Shown: piece after piece, positions 27,516 to 38,730 of the stretch
How positions within the stretch are numbered: position 1 is the stretch's first letter
Layout: each line of letters opens with the position of its first letter
Assembly: GCA_025331435.1 (NCBI GenBank)
Contig: JAIWNI010000005.1
Span: 186,001 to 250,000 of the forward strand
DNA: 64,000 nt
DNA from: Choanephora cucurbitarum
Taxonomy: Eukaryota > Mucoromycota > Mucoromycetes > Mucorales > Choanephoraceae
Direction: 5' to 3'
The notes under the pieces: generated by a model
The model's database searches: none
Told to the model about the DNA's origin: nothing
The model's input: the letters and a program-made list of their open reading frames with translations, nothing else
Made by a program: the position numbers and the translations under genes

Positions 27516-27719
27516 TGAAAAGTAAGAAAGTATATTAAAAAAAGCTAAAAAGCTAAAATTATTATTTTTTAAAAAAAAATAAAGAAGCACCACATGACAT
27601 TGTTGATCCAATAACTTAATAAAAAATCGGAACGTTGATCCCCTCCCTCCCCCTTAAACACCTGACTTGAGTTGACATGAGTTGAGATCAAATAACACGA
27701 TTGGCTGTCATGTTTTATT

Positions 27720-29120
27720 TTAGTTTATTTTATCTTCAAGTTCTTCTTCTGATACCTCTTCAGGTAAACCATGTTGGCGTCTCCAAGCCAAGAAATCATC
27801 ATATGTCTTTACCTGACCACCACTCTGATCAACCACACGTTTAAAGACAGCCAATGAAGTCTGGAATCGACGTTTGTGATTGGAGAACCAGTAGGTAATA
27901 TTGCGTGGTTTAAGGCCTGTCTGTTTCTGTACCTGTCGTCTCTGTTCCTTTGTCAGCTTTTCTCGGCTACTGTAGATACTGAAGAAGACTGTCTTGAGAT
28001 AATGCGTGGTTTGTGCATCATAAGAGGTAGCTGTACGACGCGTGTATTTCCTTTCAGTACGTTCTTTTCTTGTTCGACCTGTTCTTTTCTTCTTCTTCTT
28101 CTTTTCTTCTTCTTCTGTCTCTGTTTCTGAGGCAACATAATCATCTTCATCTACCTGTGTTGTCAGATCACCCATGGCTTCACTGACAGAGCGAATGGGG
28201 GATGGCCAATCATAGCTATCAGATTCAAAAGAAGTTCCACTAGTCAGATAAAAGGGTCCAGCACACGTGGGAGAGGTGGGAAGGGAACTGAAGGAACGAT
28301 AGTCTGCACAAGAAGGTGTGACAGGCAGAGACCAGCTTGTTTGAGTATCATAGGGCATCATGTTATAAGTGTCGAGGGTATGGTTCGATAGATCTTCTAG
28401 ACTCACACTGTCTGGATTCACCATGGTCACATGATCACTCGTATCACCCATGACAGGAATAGCATCTGAACGGTTTAAACAGGACATATTCTTCTTTATC
28501 TGAGAGGCAGCATCCATCAAGGGTTGAATGGCCTCTAATGGACTCTGGCTGAACCAAACACGGCCATTTTCAATCAACTGAAAGACTTGATGAACAATCT
28601 CAATGCGATCCTTGAGACGTCGAAAGGCAGAGAACATACAGCGAGGTTCAGATGTCATGTCATTGTTATCAGGGTTTGATTTGACAATAGAGACCAGCAA
28701 GAAGTGGATCTGAAGGGCAGCTGATTTAAGCCATGCCTGAATACGAGGTCGATGGTGAGGGTGTCTTGCACTTGAGATGGCCTGTTGAAGTTTAAGCCAG
28801 AGATGGCAGAAGGTCATGCTGTCCTTGTGTCCAATAAAGCTAGGTAGATCAGGAAACTCTTGAAGGATCTCAAAGAACAAGATAGTCTCGGCTGAAGGGT
28901 GTTGATATTCTCCTTCCATTTCTTCAAGATAGACTTCATTCAAGGCATGCACTAGACTATCATCTGACAGATGCGTATGAGGGGAAGAAGAGGAGAGGGA
29001 AGAAGGGTAGGTAAGGAGGACAGGTGATTCAGGTAGTTCTTGCTTTATGTAAGCAGTCAAATCAGGCACATAGGAATCATGCGTGTTTGACATGATCAAC
29101 TGTTGATAATCAGAATACAT
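27720..29120 (-). CDS. Homeodomain transcription factor, single exon, 466 aa
   Basis: Putative nuclear regulator. The homeodomain lies at about 360-418, with helix 3 reading ITYWFSNHKRR: the invariant W, F, N and R of the recognition helix are present. It is preceded by an acidic-then-basic tract (EEEEKKKKKKRTGRTRK), a likely nuclear localisation signal. The N-terminal 330 residues include a helical region (FFEILQEFPDLPSF..., KDRIEIVHQVFQL) with no recognised family. There is no TALE three-residue insertion. It could be related to the homeodomain proteins seen in fungal development or mating, but nothing here decides that. An uninterrupted frame from ATG to stop supports the single-exon model. 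Confidence 0.85.
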   Translation of the reverse strand: MYSDYQQLIMSNTHDSYVPDLTAYIKQELPESPVLLTYPSSLSSSSPHTHLSDDSLVHALNEVYLEEMEGEYQHPSAETILFFEILQEFPDLPSFIGHKDSMTFCHLWLKLQQAISSARHPHHRPRIQAWLKSAALQIHFLLVSIVKSNPDNNDMTSEPRCMFSAFRRLKDRIEIVHQVFQLIENGRVWFSQSPLEAIQPLMDAASQIKKNMSCLNRSDAIPVMGDTSDHVTMVNPDSVSLEDLSNHTLDTYNMMPYDTQTSWSLPVTPSCADYRSFSSLPTSPTCAGPFYLTSGTSFESDSYDWPSPIRSVSEAMGDLTTQVDEDDYVASETETEEEEKKKKKKRTGRTRKERTERKYTRRTATSYDAQTTHYLKTVFFSIYSSREKLTKEQRRQVQKQTGLKPRNITYWFSNHKRRFQTSLAVFKRVVDQSGGQVKTYDDFLAWRRQHGLPEEVSEEELEDKIN

Positions 29121-29466
29121 AGTAAAAAGTTAAAGAAAGATCAATTAGAGTCTAAATAGGTTTTTACCTTTTTACTTATGAAATTGAGTCTAATCTGATA
29201 ATATAAAAATTACAGGCTTAGAACAGGTTAGAAATGGTTTTTTTTATATGCATAAGAGATCCATTAGTTTCCATTTATAGAGAACAAAAGAAAGACATAA
29301 AGAAACATAGCCCATGAACAAAGAGAAGATTTAAATAAATCAAATGAATAGACCCTACAAAGAAAGAAAGAAAGATATTGATGTCTAATACCTTACACAG
29401 CATGAAAGAATAATGACAGGTTAAACACAGGTTATCATTCGATTTATTTATCCTAATTAAGGCTAA

Positions 29467-30750
29467 TTACACTTCTTCATCACGCACAGGGGTAAATTTG
29501 CCACGATCATTATTTCGCATTCGACTAAAGAAAGGTAAGTTGATCCAGACCATGCCTACCAACAGAAGCAACAGGGCCAATAAGCCTATCAGTTGAACAT
29601 GACTCTTGGCTGTCATCTCTGGTTCATCTTCTAATGGTGGCTGTTGAGATTGAACTTGAGATGATTTCTCTATATCATACAGTCTGGCCTGTTCATCCAC
29701 AATTCCCTTGGCTGGTCTGACCTTGTATTTTCCAGAATGAAATCTTGACTGAGGGTCATCCAGTTGTTTCATCAGTGCTTCTGTCAACTCTATCTTGGGC
29801 ATATAACTCTCTGCTTTAAGGATACTCTCAGCTACCTTTTGATGAAAGCCTTTTTTTTTTTAAATAAGTCATGTGTCCATTGGATTTTATAAAAGTTATT
29901 TACCTAATGTGAAATGGACCTGTTCTTTTGATCCACACTGTTTCTTTCCTAAGCATGGATCTAGATAAGGTGGTTCTGTCAGTTCAAAAAGAGCAGGATC
30001 AGCTATGATATCATGAATGAGAGAGTGAATGTCCATATAGTCCATTTTGAGTGCATAATGATGCTTATTGAGATTGGCAACATCTCTCTCTAATCCACGA
30101 TTGATTTCAACAGCAGCCTGACTTCGATTGAGTGCACTGGTGCTTTTCAGTGGCATAGAGTCAATAGGTGGAATGTTGAACACAAGAAATCGATCTGATA
30201 AGAACACTTTTAAGGCTGCTTTCTAATACACTCCATCAGTGGATTCATTCCAAAAGAGAAAAAAAAAATAAAATTTACCAGTTGCTGTGCAATACAATCC
30301 GTCACCTTTTTAACCTCAATCTCATGTTGCCCTATCATCCAAATTAGAATCACTTGTGGTATATTATCATTGACCTTACCAACATGTCTTCCCATTTCAA
30401 GCACATCTTGTGTACCAATCCAGAAAGCATAGACTGTTTCTTCTGGCTTCAGATTCAATCGAAGTGTATAATAAGCTTCTAACTGATCCTTTAGACTGGG
30501 TATGGTATTAGATCCATATAGAGTGTGGTCACATACAGATCCACTCAAGGCAAAACTATAGAGAGATGCATTCCACCCGAGAGCCAGATATTCACTCCAA
30601 TTAGGATGATCTGATAAGGTGATTAGAGAAAACAAAAAGATCATCTTACTGTTTGTTACCTGGATTTAAATCACCAAAGACAACTAAATTCTTGACTGCT
30701 GTTGCCATAGAAACAGTCAACAGAGGAAGTGTAGTCCATAGCAACCTCAT
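29467..30750 (-). CDS. GDSL/SGNH-family membrane protein with lost catalytic residues, 374 aa
   Basis: Exons 30750-30660, 30610-30279, 30222-29904, 29849-29467 (1,125 nt, in phase). The N-terminus is a signal peptide (MRLLWTTLPLLTVSMATA). The body matches fungal GDSL lipase/acylhydrolases: WSEYLALGWNASLYSFALSG, SVCDHTLYG, PSLKDQLEAYY, ETVYAFWIGTQDV. The catalytic blocks are changed: block I is FGDLNP where the family has GDSxSD, block III is GTQD instead of GxND, and the C-terminal D-x-x-H site reads EQVH. It is therefore probably a non-catalytic relative. After a stretch of about 70 polar residues there is one membrane helix (VQLIGLLALLLLLVGMVWI) and a short basic tail, giving a type I membrane protein. 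Function is unknown. Confidence 0.85.
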
Positions 30751-31158
30751 ATTAAAAAAATAAAGAGAAAGAAAAAAAAAGAAATAAATTAATTTATAAA
30801 GGAGCTTCAACTCATCAAAATAGAAATTGACTGTGTGACATGCTAGTGTATATAATTTTTTTTTTCTTTATTTTGAACTAAGAAAAAAGTTATATATATA
30901 TGTGTTTTCTGCCTGTTAAATGGGCAAGTGTTTGAAAGAGAAGACGGTCAACTTTCTTTAAAACTGAAGTTTAATTTTCTGTAAATAAAGGGCGATCCTC
31001 TTTATTTTTCCATTTTACCGAGATTTCGATTTGTACTCCAATAGAACAGCTCTTTTTCTTAAATCCTCTTTCTTTGCCTATTATCCTTTTCTTCTTCTTT
31101 TTTTCTTTCTTTTTTTTTTTTTTAATTATTTCTAGCCTGTACATGCTGTCAATAGAGA
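30751..31158. other. Divergent promoter region
   Basis: About 400 nt between the GDSL-like gene (minus) and the MFS gene (plus), with A/T runs, a TATATATA stretch and a strong CT/T tract just upstream of the MFS start. No further gene. Confidence 0.5.
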
Positions 31159-33201
31159 ATGCCTAATTCCATAGATTCAATTGACCGAGACTTATTTCCA
31201 ATTCCAGCTGTTGTTCCTGATTCAACTATTCAATATGATACTAACAGCAAACGACACTCTTTCTTAAGTTCCATACCCTCTGATGAATTAAACCTGACAG
31301 CATCCTGGAGAATGAAATTACTGGTGTTGCTATGCATGTTATCATTACCAGGTAAATCTAAATGATGGCAAGCTTATTTTCTTTCTGTATAGCTTATTTT
31401 TTTTTTGTTTAGTTGGATGTCATTTCTTGGAAGCAACAGTGGGAACATTAAAGACAACATTAAAGACAGTAAGTAAGGGTGTTGTTTATTTCTAAAAGCT
31501 AACATTGTCCAGTCAATGCAAATCAACAATACACAATTCAGTATTCTATTATCATCAGTCACACTTGTGAATACAGTCTTGCCATTGTTTGCAGGCATCT
31601 TTATTGACGACATTCATAGTCTGGGACCCATTCGAGCCACCACCCTTGTGAGCTGTGTGATCTTCTTGGGCAGTGTCCTGGTCTCGGCTGGCAGTAGTTA
31701 CAACAGTTATGCCTGTATGATGGTTGGACAGGTAGTGTATGGCCTGGGTGGTGGTATGTTGGTCACGATGCAAGAAGGCATTCTCTCTCGATGGTTTCGA
31801 GATAAAGAGATCACCATCGTCATTGGCCTTTCTCTCTGTGTCGCTCGTCTGACCAAGTTCATTGCCAAGCTAATTGCCTATCCTATCATGAATGCAACAG
31901 GTGGCAATGAACTCTGGCCAATTCATATTGCTACCATCTTCTGTGCCTGTGGTGCAGTGATCAATGTAGGCTATTGGATTGTGATGTGGCGCAAAGGGTT
32001 AGCAACACCCACAGGTAAAGAGATCGTTCAGTATCAGGGTCGATATAAAAATGAATTTGGCAAACAAGAGAAAACAAAGGGAGAGGATGAACGATCGTAT
32101 CCTGCCTATGTCAATCGAACAGCCAAGAAAAACTTCAAATGGTCTTGTCGTGTTCTGCTGTATTTACCAAGTACCTTTTGGATGATTCCTTGGGTTCAGT
32201 TGGCCATGTCCAGTGTTCTCAGTAGTTTTGATGATGTGGCTACGTAAGTCATAGAGGAAGGGCATCAGACAAATGAAACTAACAGAATCTCATAGTGAAT
32301 ATGTTGAATTTCGATACAATACCTCTAAAGTCATGGCAGGCGTAAGTGAGGGAAGCTAGGCTCTATCATTCCACTGTTGGAACTGACTTCTTCATTAGTA
32401 TCAAAGTAGTTTAACACAGGTAGTTCCTATTGTGGTAGCACCCATCATGGGCATTGTAGTCCATCGATACGGTAAACGATTGTCTACATGTAAGTGATAA
32501 AAAAAAAAAGAAGTGAAATAACTCAGAAACCAACATGTTTAGTGTTCTTGGCCACCTTGATCTTGATTACCTCGATGGTCCTGTTGGCCTATACATGGGT
32601 CACACCAGCCGTAGGCATGATTGTCTTTTCATTTGCACTTGCACTAGGACCTGTCTCTCTCTTGAGTTCAACTTCCCTCTTACTCCCTCATGAACTGGCT
32701 GGTACAGGCATGGGACTTCACAAGTGTGCAAACAACATTGGCACAACCATCCTGTCTGTCTTGGTGGGGTATGTTCAAGACTTGACGTTCCATGACGGTG
32801 ATCCACATGACGATATCACCGATCTCCAAACTGAATATGATGGTGTCATGATCCTCTATGTTTCAATAGCAGGTGTGGCTGCCTTGATTGTCTTTCTGTT
32901 CTGGTTTCTGGATCACAAGTATCTGTCTGGCTGGCTTCAGGCAGATAAGAAGGAAAGAGACAGACGTCTGGAACAGGTGGAGATCAAGGAAGAGAATGAA
33001 AAAGCACTGTATATGCATGCCGATCAAGATGAATTAGATAAGGTGCATCATGAAAAACTAGAGGCGCTTCAGCTGATTGGCTCTAAATTGAGAGAGACCA
33101 AGAGCTATGTGTATCTGACTATCTATGGCTTTTGGTTGATTGTCTCTTGGGGTATCTTTTTTGCCTTTGCACTGATGCCTGTGTATCAAGATTATATGTA
33201 A
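31159..33201 (+). CDS. MFS transporter, MFSD1-like, six exons, 591 aa
   Basis: Multi-pass transporter of the major facilitator superfamily, substrate unknown. Exons: 31159-31351, 31413-31468, 31513-32243, 32296-32341, 32399-32489, 32543-33201. Membrane segments run through both halves: LLVLLCMLSLPG then ILLSSVTLVNTVLPLFAGIF and TTLVSCVIFLGSVLVSAG in the first half, and LATLILITSMVLLAYTWV and VGMIVFSFALALGPVSLLSS in the second. The sequence RYGKRLST resembles the MFS loop motif. The cytosolic tail is unusual: a charged segment (KKERDRRLEQVEIKEENEKA) followed by another hydrophobic segment near the end. Similarity to the MFSD1 lysosomal dipeptide transporter branch is a guess from the NNTQFSILLS-type start and VPIVVAPIMGIVVHRYGKR. 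It ends only 58 bp before the next gene. Confidence 0.85.
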
Positions 33202-33259
33202 AATAAATAAGGTGTGTGACGCCACATTTCTTTTTCTTTCTTTTTTTTTTTTTTAAAAC

Positions 33260-34516
33260 ATGGCAGTTGTCTTACGGTTCAACAGACGATGGTTAATATC
33301 CATAGCTCTGTTGAGTTTGTTCTTACTGTCTTGTGTGTTATTAAAGAACAGATCACCAGCACCTCCAGCACCACCACTTCCTATCCGTGACAGTCCCTCT
33401 TATTGGCCAACACCTCTAGAACAAGCATTTTGTCGACCCAAGATATATGTCTATAAAGCACCCTCCAGTTTCCAAGTATCTCAAAAGGTACAAGAAGAAC
33501 AATGCCATGAATCAAACTACAACTCAGAGATCATCCTTCACAACCAACTGACTGATCCCACCAGTCCCATCTACCATCACTACGTGACAGAAAACCCAGA
33601 AGAAGCCGATTTCTTTCTTATTCCCTTCTTTGGTGCCTGTTACCTCTACCATTGTTGGGGTTCACATGGCTGGGACTGGAATGAACGGTGTGATGTTGAC
33701 CGTCTCTATGTGGATCCAATGATGGACATGGTGATCCATCAATACCCTTATTGGAACCAATCAAACGGAAAAAACCATATCATGATTCACCCCATGGACA
33801 AGACATTTACCTATTATCAACACCATGCACGTTTCCAGCCTGCTATCTTCATGACCACAGTAGGCGATAAACGACAGAAATGGATGGATCGTCATCGTTA
33901 CCATCGAGATATAGTGATACCTTCTGCCACACGCATGATCCATCACCTCCAAATCAATCCCCTAGACTATCTGACACCCGACGGTCATCCCAGATCCGGC
34001 AAACGAGACATCTTTGTGCTCTTTCAGGGTTGCTGTGATAATGTCAAGCCTGAAGATGAATATTCCAACGGGATTCGGTCGCTGTTCTTTGATCATTTCA
34101 AGCATTATCCAGGGTATGAGATAGGACAGGTGATTGCTGATCTGGAGTATGTCAACAAGCTGTCTCGAGCGAGATATGGTCTGAGTCCGATGGGCTGGAC
34201 CTTGGATACCACTCGTATTTGGGAATTCATGGCGTTTGGTGTAGTGCCTGTGGTGATTGCAGATGGTATCATTGAGCCCTTTGAGTTTGATGTGGATTGG
34301 GATTCGTTTGTTGTGCGTGTACGTCGTGATGAGGTGCATCGGTTAGATCAGATCCTTAGGAAAATGGATGATCAGACGTATGAGTATAAGCGTCGAAAAC
34401 TTTGGGAATATGGGCGTCGTGTCGGTCTCGAGATGGATGCCTGGCATTATATTGTACGTGATCTCTGTAGAATGGAAAACATCAATGCTCCAGTCAATCT
34501 CGGCTTAGGCTATTAA
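33260..34516 (+). CDS. Exostosin-type (GT47) glycosyltransferase, 418 aa
   Basis: Type II Golgi-type membrane protein: residues of about 10-30 form a signal anchor (WLISIALLSLFLLSCVLL) after a basic N-terminus, followed by a short Pro-rich stem. The catalytic part matches the exostosin fold: KIYVYKAPSSFQVS, ADFFLIPFFGACYLYHCWGS, and the C-terminal YGLSPMGWTLDTTRIWEFMA then FGVVPVVIADGIIEPFE, the usual GT47 nucleotide-sugar region. The sugar and acceptor cannot be told; Mucorales walls contain glucuronic acid and fucose polymers, so a wall or glycoprotein role is possible. Single exon. The ATG follows a CT/T-rich leader lying in the 58-bp gap after the MFS gene. Confidence 0.88.
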   Translation: MAVVLRFNRRWLISIALLSLFLLSCVLLKNRSPAPPAPPLPIRDSPSYWPTPLEQAFCRPKIYVYKAPSSFQVSQKVQEEQCHESNYNSEIILHNQLTDPTSPIYHHYVTENPEEADFFLIPFFGACYLYHCWGSHGWDWNERCDVDRLYVDPMMDMVIHQYPYWNQSNGKNHIMIHPMDKTFTYYQHHARFQPAIFMTTVGDKRQKWMDRHRYHRDIVIPSATRMIHHLQINPLDYLTPDGHPRSGKRDIFVLFQGCCDNVKPEDEYSNGIRSLFFDHFKHYPGYEIGQVIADLEYVNKLSRARYGLSPMGWTLDTTRIWEFMAFGVVPVVIADGIIEPFEFDVDWDSFVVRVRRDEVHRLDQILRKMDDQTYEYKRRKLWEYGRRVGLEMDAWHYIVRDLCRMENINAPVNLGLGY

Positions 34517-34637
34517 ATCTATTTATTTATTTTTTAATTTTAACTTTATTATAACAAGAGAGATAATAAAATAATCTACATTCCTCTATAGACAAGCCAT
34601 GTTAATGATACATACATTTCCATTTTTTAAAAGTAAC

Positions 34638-35063
34638 CTACCTTTGCTTCATTTGCATGATCAAAGCCACCTTCTTTCCAACCATAGCACCAAACAGCTT
34701 ACGGTTACGTTCGATATTCTTTCTTCTTCTGGCAACATTAGGCTTTTCGTAATATCGGTTAGCACGTAACTCTCGACGGACATTGTTTTGCATCAAAATA
34801 GAATTCAAACGTTTGTAGGCCACGTTAGGATTAGTGACAGATCCGATAGAACGACCGACATAGGGATCGAGTGATGTAGAGAGTTCACGAGGTGTACTGA
34901 GCTTTTGGTTAAAAAAGCTAGGCATACCAGGGGCCTCGTCGTCTGTAGGTAGTTCTGTCTGTCGAATCACATTAGAAGTGGAGATAGAACGCATCCATTG
35001 CATGGGTGTAGCTGGTGCTGTGAATCGATGGGTCAATTGAGATAATGCAGATCGAAGGGCCAT
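34638..35063 (-). CDS. MRP21: Mitochondrial small-subunit ribosomal protein bS21m, 141 aa
   Basis: Component of the mitochondrial small ribosomal subunit. The N-terminus (MALRSALSQLTHRFTAPATP) is basic and Ser-rich, a typical matrix-targeting signal. The C-terminal 50 residues are the bS21 domain: NNVRRELRANRYYEKPN followed by the Arg-rich ARRRKNIERNRKLFG. I chose the ATG at 35063 because the frame continues upstream only through a leader with a TATATATA and GA tract. Single exon. Confidence 0.88.
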   Translation of the reverse strand: MALRSALSQLTHRFTAPATPMQWMRSISTSNVIRQTELPTDDEAPGMPSFFNQKLSTPRELSTSLDPYVGRSIGSVTNPNVAYKRLNSILMQNNVRRELRANRYYEKPNVARRRKNIERNRKLFGAMVGKKVALIMQMKQR

Positions 35064-35272
35064 TCTATATATATAAGAGAGAGAGAGAAAGAGAAAAAAA
35101 GAAAAAGAAAGCTTTGTGGGTTTAAAGCACGTCACATACAAACAGAAGAAGGGGCCCAACTTGTGTTAAAACTCAACTCAAATCAATGGATTCTTTCTAA
35201 GCATACAGTGTTTATATATATAAAAAAAAAGGAAGTTCATAAAGACATGTAATTTCTAAAATAAAGAGTGGA
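35064..35272. other. Short intergenic spacer with TATATATA and GA tracts
   Basis: Contains a TATA-like tract (35066-35077) and GA-rich leader just upstream of the bS21m ATG, then the 3' flank of the HMG-box gene. Confidence 0.5.
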
Positions 35273-36184
35273 TCATAGGCTGTAAAGAAAAGGTTGAGTC
35301 AAGACAGTAGGTGGAGTATGTATTTGTGGACCTTCACCTAGACTATAATAGTTTATGTTTCCTGAAGGATTGGTACGGACATAGCGAGGAAATGGAGTGC
35401 TGGAAGAAGAAGGGTGTGGAAGAAGCGAGATATAGCATGGTAAAAGATTGTAGTTATCTCCATTGAATGCATAGTAATTTGGATAGGCTGTATTGTGATC
35501 AAGATAAGAATTATAGGCTTCCTTCTGGGTTGTTTCTGTTGTCATCGAGACATTGAGATCATAACTGTTGACAGGCGATCCACTCTGAGACAAGACAGAG
35601 GGATAGACAGTAGAGGCAGGAGAAGAGGCATAGTAAGGGGGACAGAGCAGTTGGGTATCATAAGGTGTGGTATGGATGGGTGAAGATCGAACGACAATTG
35701 GCTGGTCTGCAGCAGGACTGGCACGATCTCCCTTCTGATCCACCAGATAGGTAATGCTATGTCGATTGTCCTGTTGCATGGCCAAGGGTTTACTCTGATA
35801 GAGTGCATACAGGCTCTGCTTGTTGTCATGATCACGCGCAGAGAATTCATGACTGGCTCGCTTTCGGTATGCTCTTGGTTTGGTCGTGCGCTTTCGAGGA
35901 GAGAATTTGTAGTCAGGGTACATTTTGCGATGATCTACTTTGAGTCTGTCTGCCTGATCCTTATAGGACTGTTTTTCCTTAGCCGACAGTTCTTTCCACC
36001 ATTTTGAGATGATCTTTGAGATATCGCGATGATTGGCTCCGGGACATTGGCGTACAATTTCCTTTTGGCTTTGAAGTCGAAAGATCATGAAACTGTTGAG
36101 TGGACGAGGAATTTTGTTTTGTTTCTTGGTCTGCGTAAATGGAGGAAGAGGTTCAAAGAGAGCTGGTTGAGTAATGTTGTCCAT
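35273..36184 (-). CDS. HMG-box transcription factor (MATA_HMG type), 303 aa
   Basis: DNA-bending regulator with one HMG box at about residues 24-95: IPRPLNSFMIFRLQSQKEIV, then NHRDISKIISKWWKELSAKE, ending YPDYKFSPRKR. The start motif PRPLNSFMIFR and the tail YPDYKFSPRKR are the marks of the MATA_HMG group, which includes fungal mating and sexual-development regulators such as Ste11 and SexP/SexM. The rest is low-complexity Ser/Pro/Tyr-rich, a possible activation region. The neighbours here are not the genes that normally flank the Mucorales sex locus (triose-phosphate transporter and RNA helicase), so I take it as a paralogue, not the mating-type gene. Single exon. Confidence 0.88.
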   Translation of the reverse strand: MDNITQPALFEPLPPFTQTKKQNKIPRPLNSFMIFRLQSQKEIVRQCPGANHRDISKIISKWWKELSAKEKQSYKDQADRLKVDHRKMYPDYKFSPRKRTTKPRAYRKRASHEFSARDHDNKQSLYALYQSKPLAMQQDNRHSITYLVDQKGDRASPAADQPIVVRSSPIHTTPYDTQLLCPPYYASSPASTVYPSVLSQSGSPVNSYDLNVSMTTETTQKEAYNSYLDHNTAYPNYYAFNGDNYNLLPCYISLLPHPSSSSTPFPRYVRTNPSGNINYYSLGEGPQIHTPPTVLTQPFLYSL

Positions 36185-38730
36185 AATGTGTTATGAAGAA
36201 AAGAAATTGGTGTTGTTCTGCTGTAGAGATGATCCATTATATAGTCAAGCAACAGAATCTAATTTTATGTTTAATCTACTCTGTAATAAACAACTTGCAT
36301 GACAATGAATGTCTATTTTAGATTGTAATTTATAGTATCATTTAATATACAAACAAAGAATCAGTCATTCTGTTTTCCCCCCCTCTCTCTTTTTTTTTTG
36401 TTATTATAGACAATATGTAATAGACATAGATTGTGTGACATTTTCTTTCTTTAGAATTGACATTGAGAATTATATTATAGGCAATGATTGGCTAATTATG
36501 CTTGAAATCGACATGCAACTTTATTTCATTGTTTAACCAAAAACATAAAGATGGCTGTAACCTATCTTCAATTGACTAAACTCTGTTTCTGAAACAACAG
36601 TTGACTAAAGATCTATAAAAAAAATATCGAATGTTGTGCAAGTACACCCATACACACAGAGTCTTATTTTATTTTCTAAATCAGGAGGAATTTTCCATGT
36701 TGATTGACAATCATCTTTTAATGAATCTATCAACATTTCATTGTTCTAAAATAAATTTGATGACGATAGTTTTCATCGAATATTATCGGGATAGATCCGA
36801 TATGACTTGATTGTTAGAAAATGATAGATTTCAATCTTGGAAAGGAGGGGGAGGGGGGTCAATGCTTAGTTAAGGTTGAGTGATCATCAGTTGGGGGGTA
36901 GTGATCACACATAAGCCAATTACCATTACAAGACAAAAGAAAAACAATGAACGCGTCTATAATGGATTATTTCTTTTGAGTCGTTTGTTTACCTGGATCC
37001 AAATTGGAAATTCAACAATAAGATCTGTACAACACACACGATTGTTTCAAGTCACAAAAAAAAAAGAGAATCGTTTGCTTCTCTTTAGCTGTAGCACATC
37101 ACAGACTAGCTTATTGTGAAGCCACGTTGCTAAAGAGAAATAGAAACTCCACCTTACAATTTAGTTTGTGCAGCTATTGACAATAGAAGGTTTCATTGTG
37201 TGCTCATTCAATCATAAAGACCCCATTATGAACAGAATAAATTATGTAGTCAACTTGTGTGTTGGATGGCTGGGCTCATAAAAAAAAAATTCTAACCAGC
37301 TACGTAAGATAAACAAAGCACATTCCCTTTATGAATGACGCTACTTGAATTCATTGGGTTGTTATTAGAAATCAATGGCGTAGGTTTCTAGTTTACCAAA
37401 CATAGTAAACTGTGGCTGGAAAGAGAGAGAATCCTAAAATGAACATTTGTCTTGTTTGTTCAACAAAGCAGGGTTTATTCTTGTGTTCAATTTCTCATGG
37501 TAAAAAATCCTATGCATCTATTTTCTTTTTTTTCTTCCCGACAAAGAGTTCTATAGGAAAAGTGTCAACAAGACACTGGTCATCATGGGGACAAATTCAG
37601 GCACCAAAAAAAAATTTTTTTTTTTACATGTCCGTTCCAGAAAAAAAAATAAGCTAACACCGCCAAAGTTCATTATCCGCTGTCAATATGATCACTTCCA
37701 AAAGAGAACAAGAGTAACTCTTTCTGATTTGTTGTTGTATGCCACGTTGGGCTTATACACTTATCTCAAGAAACAATAAACCACCAAAAAAGCAGTGACA
37801 TATTCTGACATCTAACATCATTATCCAACAAAGGTGGTCAATAGAACTCTTGATAGAATTCAACTAGACAGTATACCCAACTATTTATTTTCACATCATA
37901 CAAGTTACACCAGCTACATCTGGTGATGAAAAGAGAGAGAAAAAAAAACAAATTCCGATGTAAAGTATTGTTTAGATAAATCACATTAGTCTAGCAACAA
38001 ATTCACCTCTAGTAAACTGAGAGAGAATGTGTTTCAGTTTAGCTACATACAAGCATTCATTCTTTAGAATCTTCTGGTGTATAAATACATACAGAAAAGA
38101 AAAACTATGGACGCGCTTTGTTTTTTTTTCTGACCCTAATGCATTCAGGGCCAAAATAAATCTTACTGCCATTTGTAGTATCTTTTGGAACACAACCAAA
38201 ACGATCACAAAAGGGGATGATTCCGGCGGAGGTGAACTTGTTCCACCCCTTTATTTTCGTCATGATACTTGTTATATTTTAATATAACTTATTCAAGATA
38301 CAATAGGACACAGAAAAAAAGAGCTATTTATCCTCTATCTGAGCCATTTAACAAAATAGAAATTCGCGTGATATATCTATTCAGAATGATATTTCATGCA
38401 TACTGTTATTTAGTGTAATCTAAACTTTATTTGTCTTTACTGTATATATTCATCACACCATATTTTCATAAAAAAAAAAAGAAGTAGCGGCCATCTAAAC
38501 TAACTAAAAGTGTGTATAATGACTGAGGAATGATGGTGATGATTATCATGTAAGGCTGCATATGGTGTGCAGATAAGTTGTTCGAATTTTAAGTTCAATT
38601 TGATGTAGAGTTACAATCATGTTGTTACACAATCATTTTTCCTGATTTCATATAAAATTCCAAATTTCTACTTTCTTTTTTTAATTTTTATTTACTTTCT
38701 TCATTCTATACCTATCTATTATTTATTATT
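36185..38730. other. 2.5-kb intergenic region, no gene seen
   Basis: AT-rich with several homopolymer runs, for example A/T runs near 37600-37625 and a G-rich stretch near 36840-36860. Short open frames show no conserved motif. The last part is CT/T-rich leader for the gene starting at 38731. Confidence 0.45.

Noticed and set aside
35273..36184. HMG-box gene as the sex locus (SexM/SexP)
   Set aside because: The neighbours are a mitoribosomal protein and an intergenic region, not the transporter and helicase that normally flank the Mucorales sex locus; kept only as a MATA-type HMG factor.
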